A stretch of DNA of 64,000 bases, from the NCBI RefSeq assembly GCF_026210795.1, contig NC_089432.1, forward strand, positions 2,108,001 through 2,172,000, in the 5' to 3' direction. Both the position numbers and the translations under genes were made by a program. The notes below the pieces were generated by a model, which worked only from the letters and a program-made list of their open reading frames with translations, was not told the DNA's origin and searched no databases. Positions 11,763-22,535 of the stretch are shown here, in pieces; positions within the stretch are counted from its first letter, which is position 1, and every line of letters begins with the position of its first letter. This DNA is from Rhizophagus irregularis (taxonomy: Eukaryota > Glomeromycota > Glomeromycetes > Glomerales > Glomeraceae).

Positions 11763-12822
11763 GGGAATTGCTAAACGTCGCCTGGGATCATCGCCTGTCT
11801 TCGATCACGTGACAGATTCAATATTTTTGATTGGCCAGATTGGCCACATGATCGCGTTATGTTTATTTGTTTATCGGTTCTTTCGGTCTCAAGGTATTGT
11901 TCTTTTCTTTTATTTTTATTTCTAACCTACATTCTGCTTACACTTCGTTTCTTACTAACTCTATTTTATTATTTTTAGGTCCTTTAGTCCTTCCGGTTCT
12001 GCAATTAAGGTTCAGTTGATTTTCTCATTTTTTTATTTTTTTTTATTTCGTTTCTATCTTATATTTCGTTTCTTACTAACTTCATTTTTTTTACTTTATG
12101 GTTTTATTTTTACTTGGTTTCCTATCATTACCCAATCTCCTATCATGATCATTTTTTTATTTTTTTATATTACTTCTCATTATTCCATCGTTTCGTCTCC
12201 CATTATTTTCTATTATATCTTTTTCTCTCTGTTTACTTCCCATCATTTCTTTTTGTCTCTTATCACTCCTCTTCGTCTCCCATTACTTCTTCTCATCTCT
12301 CATCACTTCTTTTCGTCTCCCATCATGTACTATTTCTCCTTTTTGTTTCCTATCACTTCTCATTACTCTTTTCACTCCCTTTCATCTTCTATTACTTTCC
12401 ATTACTCCATTGTTATTTAATTTTTTTATTAGCATCTTTCTCCTTGATCATTGTAATTTACTTATCTTTTTATTTATTGTTATTGTTTTTTATTTGTATC
12501 ACTTCATTAAAAATAAATATGGTGATTTTTTTCTTTAAAATCGTAAATGTGTGACTTAAATGTTAATATTTGCAAATAAAATTTCATTAAATTAGATTAT
12601 TTTGAATAAATATGTTTGCAAAAAAATTTTTTAAAAAATCTTCGCAAATAAAATTTTAAGTTTAACTGATCAAAAATTAGCTAAGTTAAAAAAATCAGCC
12701 ATCAGCTGGCTGATCAATAAATTTACTTATATATTGTACATCATGTGACATATTTGGAAAAAACCCAGGCCGGGCGACAATCACCCATGCGACAATCGCC
12801 CAGGCAACGGTTAGTAATTCCC
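11763..12822. mobile_element. 1.06 kb TIR element carrying a pyrimidine-rich repeat
   Basis: The left end GGGAATTGCTAAACGTCGCC and the complement of the right end (GGGAATTACTAACCGTTGCC) match over about 25 bp and continue into TGGG. No clear target duplication was found. There is no transposase. The interior from about 11874 to 12712 is a C/T-rich block that recurs at 21127-22137 without these ends. Confidence 0.65.
12170..12400. repeat. CTCCCATCACTTCTCTTCGT minisatellite
   Basis: Roughly 19-20 bp units with the core TCTCCCATCACTTCT repeat about ten times with substitutions. Long open frames in two plus-strand phases here (12016-12420 and 12114-12554) arise because the strand is almost free of purine-starting stops. 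They encode only Ser/Phe/His/Leu-rich low complexity. A matching array lies at 21640-21840. Confidence 0.7.
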
Positions 12823-14156
12823 AATTCTTTTTTTAATACTACATATTTGTGTATTTGTAAGTATATTTGTGAGTATAACAGGATTCTTAATTTATAATAA
12901 TCATTTATTATACTATGTATCATCAAATTTCTGAGAACATAAAAAAATTACTATTGAATGTAATTATTACAATTATAACAATTTTTGTACACCTATATAA
13001 TAAATTTTATTAGTTTTATTTGTAAAAATATTCAATTATTACCCATTTGTCTACCAATTTCATTGAAGAACATGCAGATAAATGTTTCTAATAATCTTAA
13101 AAATTTTTCAAAAACTAAGTTTATTTATTTTTAAAATTAACATTTTTTTTATTTAGATTCTACTTAGTAAATAGAGCTTTTAATTAAGTTTATTTAAATA
13201 ATAGGATATTAAAATACATCGTATGTCTACTGAATCAAGGTCATATCCCCTATGTTAAGAATTTTTAAAAATTTATTATTGTCATCTTGAATTTATTTTA
13301 AAAGATATAAATGTAAAATTTTAATAAAATAGTTGTCTTCCTACTATTTATAACTTTGTAATTTAAAAAGTAATATTTAATAATGTAGTTTTTATTTTTT
13401 GAATATTTCTAAATAGGCAATTTCTATTTGTACATGGTGTTTAAACACGGGTTTCCAAAAAAGTAAATTTTATATGCTGATCATTTAATGTTGGGCAGAA
13501 TTAAATCTAACAAAAACGGAAAAAAAAAGAATTTGTTAAATAAATCAAAATTAACATTCAAAATCAACTTTGACGCTTTAAGTAAACTTGCAGACTAGAT
13601 AAAAACACAGAGATTGCATATTCTTTAAAATTATATTAATTAAAAAATTTTTTTTACATTAACTTTTTATAAAGTCACGTGATACGTTTATGAACACCCC
13701 ATGTAAATTAAAAAATTTTCTTCTAAATATACCAATAGTGAAAAAGTGTATATTTTTTTGACGAATTTTGCCTTATTACACAACTTTATCTCTAATTTTA
13801 ATCAGTAAATTTGCATAATTTTGGCATCAAAAGTTTCTTTTCTTTAAAAGAACCATTTTTTTCTATATTATTTTATAATATTAACTTAATAAAATTATAA
13901 GATAAATAATGTATAAAGTTTAAAATATAGTTGACCAATCTGATTCAATAGAAAACTTTTTTTAGAATTTGGTATGATGCAGATCAGTGCATCGGAAAAA
14001 ATATGACCCGAAAAAAAATTCATTTTTATTGTAACTTCTACTTTCGGTTAAATGTTCCCTTTTTAGTAACTCATTCATGGCATATTGAATAAAAATTTTT
14101 TTTTTTTTTTTTCAAAAAAAAATTTTTTCAATAAAATAAATTTCTAAAATAACCAA
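12823..14156. other. Upstream region of the Sel1-kinase gene
   Basis: AT-rich with no gene. The last 120 bp or so, including TAACTCATTCATGGCATATT and the bases just before the ATG (AATAACCAAATGGGAAC), match the region upstream of the paralogous locus at 40221-45706. It is therefore probably conserved promoter or 5' UTR. Confidence 0.5.
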
Positions 14157-17100
14157 ATGGGAACTAACCTTAGTGATTTAAATACTAAAAATTGGTGTAA
14201 ACCATTTACTAAAGAATTATGGTGTAAAAAATGTTTAGAAAGATCAGCAGAAAATGGTGATAAAGTAGCAATGCATAATTTAGCCAATAGATATAGAGAT
14301 GGAGAAGGAACAGAAAAGGATTTAGAAAAAGCCTTTTATTGGTATCAAAAAGCAGTAGAAAATGATCATGCTGGTGCAATGAATAATTTAGCTGTATACT
14401 ATAAAAATGGAAAAGAAACAGAAAAGAATTTAGAAAAAGCCTTTTATTGGTATCAAAAAGCAGCAGAAAATGGTGATGAAAAAGCAATGTTTAATTTAGC
14501 TATATGTTTTGAAAATGGAGAAGGAACAGATAAGAATTTGGACAAAGCCTTTTATTGGTATCAAAAAGCAGTAGAAAATGGTCATACTAGTGCAATGAAT
14601 AATTTAGCTGTACACTATAAAAATGGAGAAGGAACAGAAAAGAATTTGGAAAAAGCTTTTCATTGGTGTCAAAAATCAGCAGAAAATGGTCACACTGTTG
14701 CAATGTTTAATTTAGCCAATATTTATTATAATGGAAAAGGAACAGAAAAGAATTTAGAAAAGTCCTTTCATTGGTGTCAAAAAGCAGCAGAAAATGGTGT
14801 TAAAGAAGCAATGTATTATTTAGCTTTATTTTATGAAAATGGAGAAGGAACAGAAAAGAATTTAGAAAAAGCCTTTCATTGGTGTCAAGAATCAGCAGAA
14901 AATGGTCATACTATTGCAATGTTTAATTTAGCCAATGGCTATTATAATGGAAAAGAAACAGAAAAGAATATAGAAAAAGCCTTTTATTGGTATAAAAAAT
15001 CAGCAAAAAATGGTGATGAAAATGCAATGAATAATTTAGCTATATGTTATATGAATGGAGAAGGAACAGAAAGGGTTTTAGAAAAAGCCTTTTATTGGTA
15101 TCAAAAAGCAGCAGAAAATGGCAATGAAGTAGCAATGTTCAATTTAGCTATATGTTATGAAAATGGAAAAGGAACTGAAAAGAATTTAGAAAAAGCCTTT
15201 TATTGGTATCAAATAGCTGCAGAAAATGGTGATGAAATAGCAATGTTTAATTTAGCCAATAGTTATTATAATGGAAAAGAAACAGAAAAGAATTACAAAA
15301 AAGCCTTTTATTGGTATCAAAAAGCAGTAGAAAATGATCATGCTGGTGCAATGAATAATTTAGCTGTATACTATAAAAATGGAAAAGGAACAGAAAAGAA
15401 TTTAGAAAAAGCCTTTTATTGGTATCAAAAAGCAGCAGAAAATGGTGATGAAAAAGCAATGTTTAATTTAGCTATATGTTTTGAAAATGGAGAAGGAACA
15501 GATAAGAATTTGGACAAAGCCTTTTATTGGTATCAAAAAGCAGTAGAAAATGGTCATACTGGTGCAATGAATAATTTAGCTGTACACTATAAAAATGGAG
15601 AAGGAACAGAAAAGAATTTGGAAAAAGCTTTTCATTGGTGTCAAAAATCAGCAGAAAATGGTCACACTGTTGCAATGTTAAATTTAGCCAATATTTATTA
15701 TAATGGAAAAGGAACAGAAAAGAATTTAGAAAAGTCCTTTCATTGGTGTCAAAAAGCAGCAGAAAATGGTTGTACTTATGCAATGTTTAATTTAGCCAAT
15801 AAATATTATAATGGAAAAGGAACAGAAAATAATTTAGAAGAAGCCTTTTATTGGTATCAAAAAGCAGCAGAAAATGGTGAAGAAATTGCACTGCTTAATC
15901 TAGCTGTATGTTATTATAATGGAGAAGGAACAGAAAAGAATTTAGAAGAAGCCTTTCATTGGTATCAAAAAGCAGCAGAAAATGGTGATGAAAAAGCAAT
16001 GTTTAATTTAGCTATATGTTTTGAAAATGGAGAAGGAACAGATAAGAATTTAGAAAAATCCTTTTATTGGTATCAAAAAGCAGCAGAAAATGGTGAAGAA
16101 ATTGCAATGCTTAATCTAGCCATATGTTATTATAATGGAGAAGGAACTGAAAAGAATTTAGGGAAAGCTATTCATTGGTATCAAAAAGCAGCAGAAAATG
16201 GTTATACTGTTGCAATGTTTAGTTTAGCCAATATTTATTATAATGGAGAAGGAACAGAAAAGAATTTAGAAAAAGCCTTTCATTGGTATCAAAAAGCAGC
16301 AGAAAATAGAGATAAAAAAGCAATGAATAGTTTAGCCATATGTTATGAAAATGGAGAAGGAACAGAAAAGAATTTAGAAAGAGCTTTTTGTTGGTATCAA
16401 AAATCAGCAGAAAATGGTGAAGAAAGTGCAATGTTTTATCTAGCTATATGTCACTATAATGGAAAAGGAACAGAAAAGAATTTAGAAAAAGCCTTTCATT
16501 GGTATCAAAAATCAGCAGTAAATGGTTATACAATTGCAATGTTTAATTTAGCTGATATTTATTATGATGGAAAAGGAACAGAAAAAAATTTAGAAAAATC
16601 CTTTTATTGGTATCAAAAAGCAGCAGAAAATGGTGAAGAAATTGCAATGTTTAATCTAGCCATATGTTATTATAATGGAGAAGGAACAGAAAAAAATTTA
16701 GAAAGAGCCATTCATTGGTATCAAAAAGCAGCAGAAAATGGTAATGAAAATGCAATGATTAATTTAGCTATATATTATGGAAATGGAGAAAAAACAGAAA
16801 ATAATTTAGAAAAAGCCTTTTATTGGTATCAAAAAGCAGCAGAAAATGGTCATGCTGGTGCAATGAATAATTTAGCTGGATACTATAAAAATGGAAAAGG
16901 AACAAAAAAGAATTTAGAAAAAGCCTTGCATTGGTATCAAAAAGCAGCAGAAAATGGTGTTGAAACAGCAATGTTTAAATTAGTAAAACGTTATAATAAT
17001 GGAGAAGGGACAAAAAAGAATTTAGAAAAAGCTTTTTATTGGTATCAAAAAGTAGTAGAAAATGGTAAAGTAAATTCTAAAAATGAAGTTAAATCATGTA

Positions 17101-18443
17101 ATGAATGCAAGCAACCATATACTGATTATCAGTGGTGCCAACAATGTAATACTAGACAATTTCAACGAGATTTTTCAAAGTGGACCAGTAAAAATGAATT
17201 TATTGATAAATTTATTCAAGAAGCGCAACTAAATGCTAAAAATAGTTATGAAATTTTAGAATGGATACCCTATAATAAATTGTCAAGTATTGATTTTTAT
17301 GATAAAGGAGGATTTGGTGAAATTCATAAAGCTATCTGGTTAGATGGACCTATTTATAGTTGGGACTTTGACAAACAACAATGGTATAGACACACAGAGT
17401 ATGAGGTTATTCTCAAAACACTTAATAATTCATCAAATTTAAATAGTATATTTTTGGATGAGGTATAGTATTTATTTTAATAGCAAATTTTATTTTCTTT
17501 TGCAAAAAATTTAATAATTTTTTTATCATCTATATAGTGGAAATATCATTATAATTGTCAAAAAAAATCATTTTCAAAATTTATTCAATTCTTTGGAATT
17601 ACTCAAGATCCAAATAATTTAAATTATATAATAGTAATGAGTTATGCAAAAAAAGGAAGTTTGAGAAAATGTTTGTCTGATATAACTAAATTTAAGTGGC
17701 AAGACAAGTTACAATTATTGAAAACAATTATATTGGGACTTAAAGTAATTCATGAATCAAATTTAACTCATGGTGATTTTCATGATGGTAATATTTTAAT
17801 GTCAGATAATCACAATGAGTTATTTATTATTGATTTAGGACTATGTAAACCTATAAGTGATTCTGATAATAAGGTTAATGAAATTTATGGCGTTTTACCT
17901 TATATGGCTCCTGAAATATTAAGAAACAAACCCTATACTCCAGCAAGTGATATTTATAGTTTTTCAATGATAATGTGGGAATTTACATCAGGTGTTCCTC
18001 CATTTAATAATGAACCACATGATCTTGAACTTGTCTTGGATATTTGTAATCAAGAAAAACGTCCTGAAATTATAAAAAATACTCCAAAATGTTATATAAA
18101 TTTAATGAAACAATGTTGGGATTCAAATCCCTCCAATAGACCAACCATAGAAATACTTGAAAAAATTGTATCTGATTGGATTAGATGTATTAATGAATAT
18201 TATAAAATAAACAGGGATGGAAATTATAAATATCAAGTGTCTAATATTATTAATAATCAATTAAAAGATAATATGTTTGAATTTGTAGAAGCAAACAAAA
18301 CTTTAGTACATGAACAAGTAAATACTTCTATTATGCAATCTCATCCACAAGCATATTATACAAGTCGCAAATTCACTAAATTTACTGAAATTTTAGCTCA
18401 AGAAAAGTCTGAGTGTCTTGAATGTATAGTTGCTGAAGATTAA
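14157..18443 (+). CDS. Sel1-repeat array protein with zinc-ribbon-like motif and C-terminal kinase
   Basis: Two exons, 14157-17462 and 17538-18443, encode 1403 residues; the intron starts GTATAG and ends TATATAG. After a short leader with CKKC there are 26 consecutive Sel1 repeats, every one 36 residues (consensus AENG-x4-AM-x-NLA-x2-Y-x2-GEGTEKN-LEKAF-x-WYQKA). They predict a long superhelical scaffold. A Cys4 motif follows (CNECKQPYTDYQWCQQC), then the kinase: GGFGEIHKA loop, lysine in VILKTL, HGDFHDGN in place of HRD, DLG in place of DFG, APEIL, and QCWDSNPSNRPT. Loss of the HRD arginine makes it a non-RD kinase; the catalytic Asp and Asn are kept, so activity is possible. The C-terminal tail has PQAYYTSRKF, which is shared by related kinases. 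The start is supported by identical context in the paralogue. It is probably a cytosolic signalling scaffold kinase. Confidence 0.9.
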
Positions 18444-18478
18444 TGATCTCGTTATGTATTGAATTATTTATCAATTAT

Positions 18479-18556
18479 TAAAGAGAAAACAATTATATCA
18501 TGTAATTTACAATTTTTATTTACTTCCTGACCAGGTTCATAATTGTTTTCTCTTTA
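18479..18556. repeat. Perfect 18-bp inverted repeat downstream of the Sel1-kinase gene
   Basis: TAAAGAGAAAACAATTAT at 18479-18496 is the exact complement of 18539-18556, with a 42-base loop. It begins 36 bases after the stop codon, so it would form a stem in the 3' UTR. It could be an RNA-processing element or a small foldback transposon. Confidence 0.6.
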
Positions 18557-19441
18557 TATTCCATATACTCATATTCTTTTTCTAAATATTCCGTCCACAT
18601 AAATTATTTTTTCATCTGTATCTTCTGATTCAGTAGTTGAACTAATGGTAACATGAAGCTTTCAATTTAAAAAAATATTATTATCATTAAAAAATTAAAT
18701 AATTTTAATTATACAACATATTATGTAATAAGATATAAATTTTTTACGTGATATTTTCTTTTATCAATACGCATCTATAAATTCCTTGGTTGTTCTTCAG
18801 ATTTCTTTTTTGATAATTCCATAATAAATTTTGTATTTTTTTTTATTTTTTTATTATATTACAATAATGTAAAATAACCTTATTTACCTCAAATAATAAA
18901 AATGAGAAACAAAAAGTTTATTTATTAATTAGTACATCCTGTACAACCTGATCGCTAAATAATTTTTACGCCTTACGACCTTATATATCGCAATCAAAAT
19001 ATTTCTTGTCATTGCACAAAAACAGTAAAAAACGTATATTCTTTTTTTTGTCAATTTAATTTTTTTTTTAAAAAAAAAATCAATCAAGAAACTTGGGAAT
19101 AAAGTCCTAGTAATTAATAATTTTTAATTATTATTTATTTCCTATTTTAGTTAAAATCTGGACAAGTGGTCAGCCACTAAAATGTACTAACCATTATTCA
19201 TGTTTAGTTCGTGTCCATTTTTTTAATTACAAATGAATAAATATTATGATCAATAATCTAATAATTAAAACATACATTTATTATCTACGTTCTTAATATT
19301 TTTAGATAGAATTTGATCTCTTAAGTAATGAATGTCGTCAGGGAATGGCTGTATATATTTTATGATAATTAAACAAAATTTCTATATTATAATTAGTAAA
19401 AAAGAGGCCACTCGTTGTGAATTTATTTTTCACATTATTTA
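18557..19441. other. Intergenic
   Basis: AT-rich, with homopolymer A and T tracts near 18,830-18,850 and 19,050-19,080. No gene, RNA gene or defined repeat can be supported. Confidence 0.5.
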
Positions 19442-20743
19442 GGCCGGACAAAGTTAATTTTTAGATTCTCGTGACATAAAATTTTAAAATTGACACGGTT
19501 CACTCAGTTTTTTTTTTTTCTTTTTCATATGTAAATTTTTTTATATGTATTTTGTATTATATTTGTATTACACAAATATATCTTGTATTACACAAACAAA
19601 GATAAAATTGTTAAATCTATGTAAATCTATCTTCCGCCACTTTTTTTTAAATAAAATCTGATATGCCGATAATAATTGTACAGTACATGTTTTGCTTCGT
19701 TCTAAAACAGTATTTGAGTGGGAGGGGCTTCCAGTTGATGAGGATATGAATATAAAAGATTTTTTCAATGATGTAGAAGTTAATGAATTAAAGATAGAAT
19801 TATGGGGAAAAATTGTATTGCATATTTTAGTCCTACAAAAACAGGTGAAATGGAAAAAATAGGACTGAAATGTAACTAATGCATGGAAACTGTTAAACAG
19901 TACGGAAAATATGTAATTACTTGATGACTCTAATAATGAGCCAGCTATGAATACAATCAATGCATTTGAATTAATGAAATCTGCTTCAATGCTTAACTAT
20001 CTTCCAGAATTTAAATTGCCAGCAAGAAATTCTTTGGATCAACTATGCATAGATGGAGGTGGCTGGATAGGAAAAGATAATGCAAATAATATTGGAAAAA
20101 GATTTGTTTCTGATTTAACAAAATCTACGTATATGTTGATATTTGTTCTTATAAAACATTAGATGATAGATACAAAATTCCGGCTTTATTTACTAGGTTT
20201 TCTGATCGAGCCCATCCTGAAAGATACAAAAAATCTAATTCAGAAAAATTACAAAATTATTATAAAATTCCGATAAATTACAGTACATTGAATTACCATG
20301 GATGGAAACCCCAAATTTGCTTGGCTTAAAGAACCTATGCTGCTTTATGCAACAAATCTTCTGAATACTTAATTAATCAAAGAGCTATAACTGCAGAAAA
20401 TCAAAATTCGTTAACTCATATAGTTAAAAGCAAGATATATAGGAAATATATGGAGGAAAACTGAAATTATTAAAGAGTTTCGCATTCTTATAAAAGCTTT
20501 AGAGAAATTGGAATATTGGAAACTTGTTGATATAAACCAATTCTGCCCAGAATCACGAAAATAAGATTTTATTTACGAAAATAAAATGTAACACGTTTAT
20601 TGAATTTTATATAATAAAGTATATGCAATTTTATTATGTTAAGTCACGTGGTCAAAAATTTTACTATAAAAAAAAAATCCCTGAATTTTTGTAAAACTGA
20701 CACGGCCGGGTCACGAGAATCTAAAAATTAATTTTGCCCGGCC
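19442..20743. mobile_element. PIF/Harbinger-like element of 1.3 kb with decayed cargo
   Basis: The left end GGCCGGACAAAGTTAATTTT and the complement of the right end (GGCCGGGCAAAATTAATTTT) continue as paired sequence through TAGATTCTCGTGA. TTA flanks both sides (19439-19441 and 20744-20746). The subterminal GACACGG motifs correspond to GACCCGG in the 315-bp MITE at 7731-8045, so both belong to one family. The inside carries a broken coding region rather than an intact transposase. Confidence 0.8.
19660..20560 (+). pseudogene. Decayed coding region inside the Harbinger-like element
   Basis: Readable segments in shifting frames include EWEGLPVDEDMNIKDFFNDV, ELKIELWGKI, ELMKSASMLNYLPEFKLPAR, LCIDGGGWIGKDNANNIGKR and RYKIPALFTRFSDRAHPERY. 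Several stops and frame changes separate them. I do not recognise the family. It could be captured host sequence or an accessory protein of the element. The longest surviving open part is 19947-20162. Confidence 0.55.
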
Positions 20744-20853
20744 TTATCACTATTTATGTTACCGTATCAATCTTTGGTGGTGAGGTGAAAGTTTATTTTC
20801 AATATGAAATTTCTGGAAGCTATGGCAAAGGACCTATTGATTGAGCTATAAAA

Positions 20854-21120
20854 GCCCTATAAAAAAATTGAATACATTTTTTATAGTTTTTATACGATTT
20901 TTTTTCCTTAGAAATAACGTATTATGAAAGGATACGGAAAAATGCGCAATTCCATATTACTAAAAATATGGTTTGGATACAGAATTTACACGGGATTCGT
21001 ATTGAGTTTACATGAATTGATCATCATGAAATTGGTTACTGAATTATCATTTATATTACAGTTTATTATATTTGTATATATTTACATAAATTTAATTCTA
21101 CTTTATTTAATAAAAAATTA
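20854..21120. repeat. Inverted second copy of the CCCTATAA element arm (empty-site copy)
   Basis: Read on the minus strand, this matches about 7,690-8,550 of the kinase-interrupting element, including GTATCCAAACCATATTTTTA and the terminal TTTTTTTATAGGG. It lacks both the 7731-8045 and 8103-8346 MITEs and shows single copies of their target sites. It ends with CCCTATAAAA near 20854. A short open frame at 20924-21121 is not credible as a gene. Confidence 0.75.
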
Positions 21121-21126
21121 AAATAC

Positions 21127-22137
21127 TCAGTTCTTTCAGTCTTAAGGTATTTTTCTTTTTTTCTTTTATTTTTATTTCTAACTTATATTCTTACACTTTG
21201 TTTTTTATTCATTATTTTTAGGTTCTTTAGTCCTTCCAGTTTTGCAATTAAGGTTCATCAGTTATTTTTCACTTTACGTTTTTGTTTCTTACTCCTTTAT
21301 TTATTTTTTTTTATTTCGTTTCTGTTTCATATTTTATTTTCACTAATTTTATTTCATTTTTTTAGACCTTTTAGTTCTTTTTTGGTTCTACAATTAGTTT
21401 TTATTTTTTATTTATTTTTTTTATATTTCATTTCTATCTTATATTTCATTTCTTACTAACTTCATTTTTTTTTACTTCATGGTTTTATTTTTTACTTGGT
21501 TTCCTATCATTATTTTTTGCTACCCAACCTCCTATCATGATCATTTTTTTATTCTTTGTCTCTCATCATTTTTCACCTATTACTTCTTATTCCATACTTT
21601 TCGTCTGCCATTATTTTCTATTACATCTTTTCATTTTCCATTATTTCTTTTTCTCTCCTGTTTACTTCCCATCATTTCTTTTTGTCTTTCATCGCTCCTT
21701 TTCGTCTCCCATCACTCCTCTTCATCTTCCCATCAATCCTTTTCGTCTCCCATCACTTCTCTTCATCTCCCATCATGTCCTATTTCTCCTTTTTATTTCC
21801 CACCATTACTCCCTTTCATCTCCTATTACTTTCCATTACTCTATTGTTATTTCATTTTTTTTTATTAGCATCTTTCTCCTTGATCATTGTAATTTACTTA
21901 TCTTTTTATTTATTGTTATTGTTTCTTTTATTTGTATCATTTCATTAAAAATACACTGATGTTTTTCTCTAAAATCGTAAATATGTGACTTAAATTTTAA
22001 TATTTACAAATAAAATTCCATTAGATAAGATTATTTATAATAAATATGTTTGCAAAAAAATTTTTTTTTAAAAAATATCTTTTGCGATAAAATTTTAAGT
22101 TTAGCCGATCAAAAATTAAAAAATCAGCTGTCAGTAT
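21127..22137. repeat. Second copy of the pyrimidine-rich repeat
   Basis: Homologous to 11874-12712, from AGTTCTTTCAGTCTTAAGG through CCTATCATGATCATTTTTTT to AAATCAGCTGTCAG, including the CTCCCATCACTTCT minisatellite at about 21,640-21,840. The terminal inverted repeats of the first copy are absent. Three overlapping plus-strand open frames (21479-21959) are artefacts of the stop-poor C/T strand. Confidence 0.75.
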
Positions 22138-22295
22138 ATTACAATCTAACCAAAAAGAACATAATATTTTATAATAGATTAGTAATCAACTTTGGACATG
22201 ATCAGCATTCACTAATTAATTATTTTTAACAATAATATAGAGAGCTAAAAGAAATAAAAAACCCATATTATTACGGAATAGATCAGGAGCAGACA

Positions 22296-22527
22296 AGGAC
22301 CCAGAAATATATATAAAAGGGTCAGGTTTGAGTTTGCGTATTTTAAACTAAAAACATCATGAAATCTTTCCTTTTTGAGATAATTTTGATAATGCCAGTC
22401 AGAATTTTATTTCCTATTATAGTAACCGACTGACATTATCATAATTCCGGCCCTGAAAAAATGCGTACAGCTCATAGTAAAAAAATTTTTTCATCACCTG
22501 ACCCCTATATATATATTTCTGGGTCCT
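22296..22527. mobile_element. hAT-like MITE, 232 bp
   Basis: The ends AGGACCCAGAAATATATATA and the complement of the right end are near-identical, extending to GGGTCAGGT. An exact 8-bp duplication, AGCAGACA, sits at 22288-22295 and 22528-22535. An inner inverted repeat (GATAATGCCAGTCAG with CTGACATTATC) gives a second stem. There is no coding capacity. Confidence 0.85.
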
Positions 22528-22535
22528 AGCAGACA

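Noticed and set aside
12016-12554. Two long overlapping open frames rich in Ser, Phe, His and Leu
   Set aside because: They lie in a C/T-rich minisatellite whose strand has few stops in any phase. The same happens in the homologous block at 21479-21959.
14209-16971. Several minus-strand open frames with repeated FHHHFLLLFDTN motifs
   Set aside because: They are the antisense of the Sel1 repeats; their periodicity equals the 108-bp repeat of the true gene.
14260-17060. Regular 108-bp direct repeats considered as a CRISPR-like array
   Set aside because: The repeats are contiguous, in frame and encode Sel1 units with no unique spacers; the organism is eukaryotic.
20924-21121. Open frame beginning MKGYGKMRNSILLKIWFGYR
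   Set aside because: It is the arm of a transposable element also present at 8.4 kb, where it is interrupted by MITEs and not conserved as protein.
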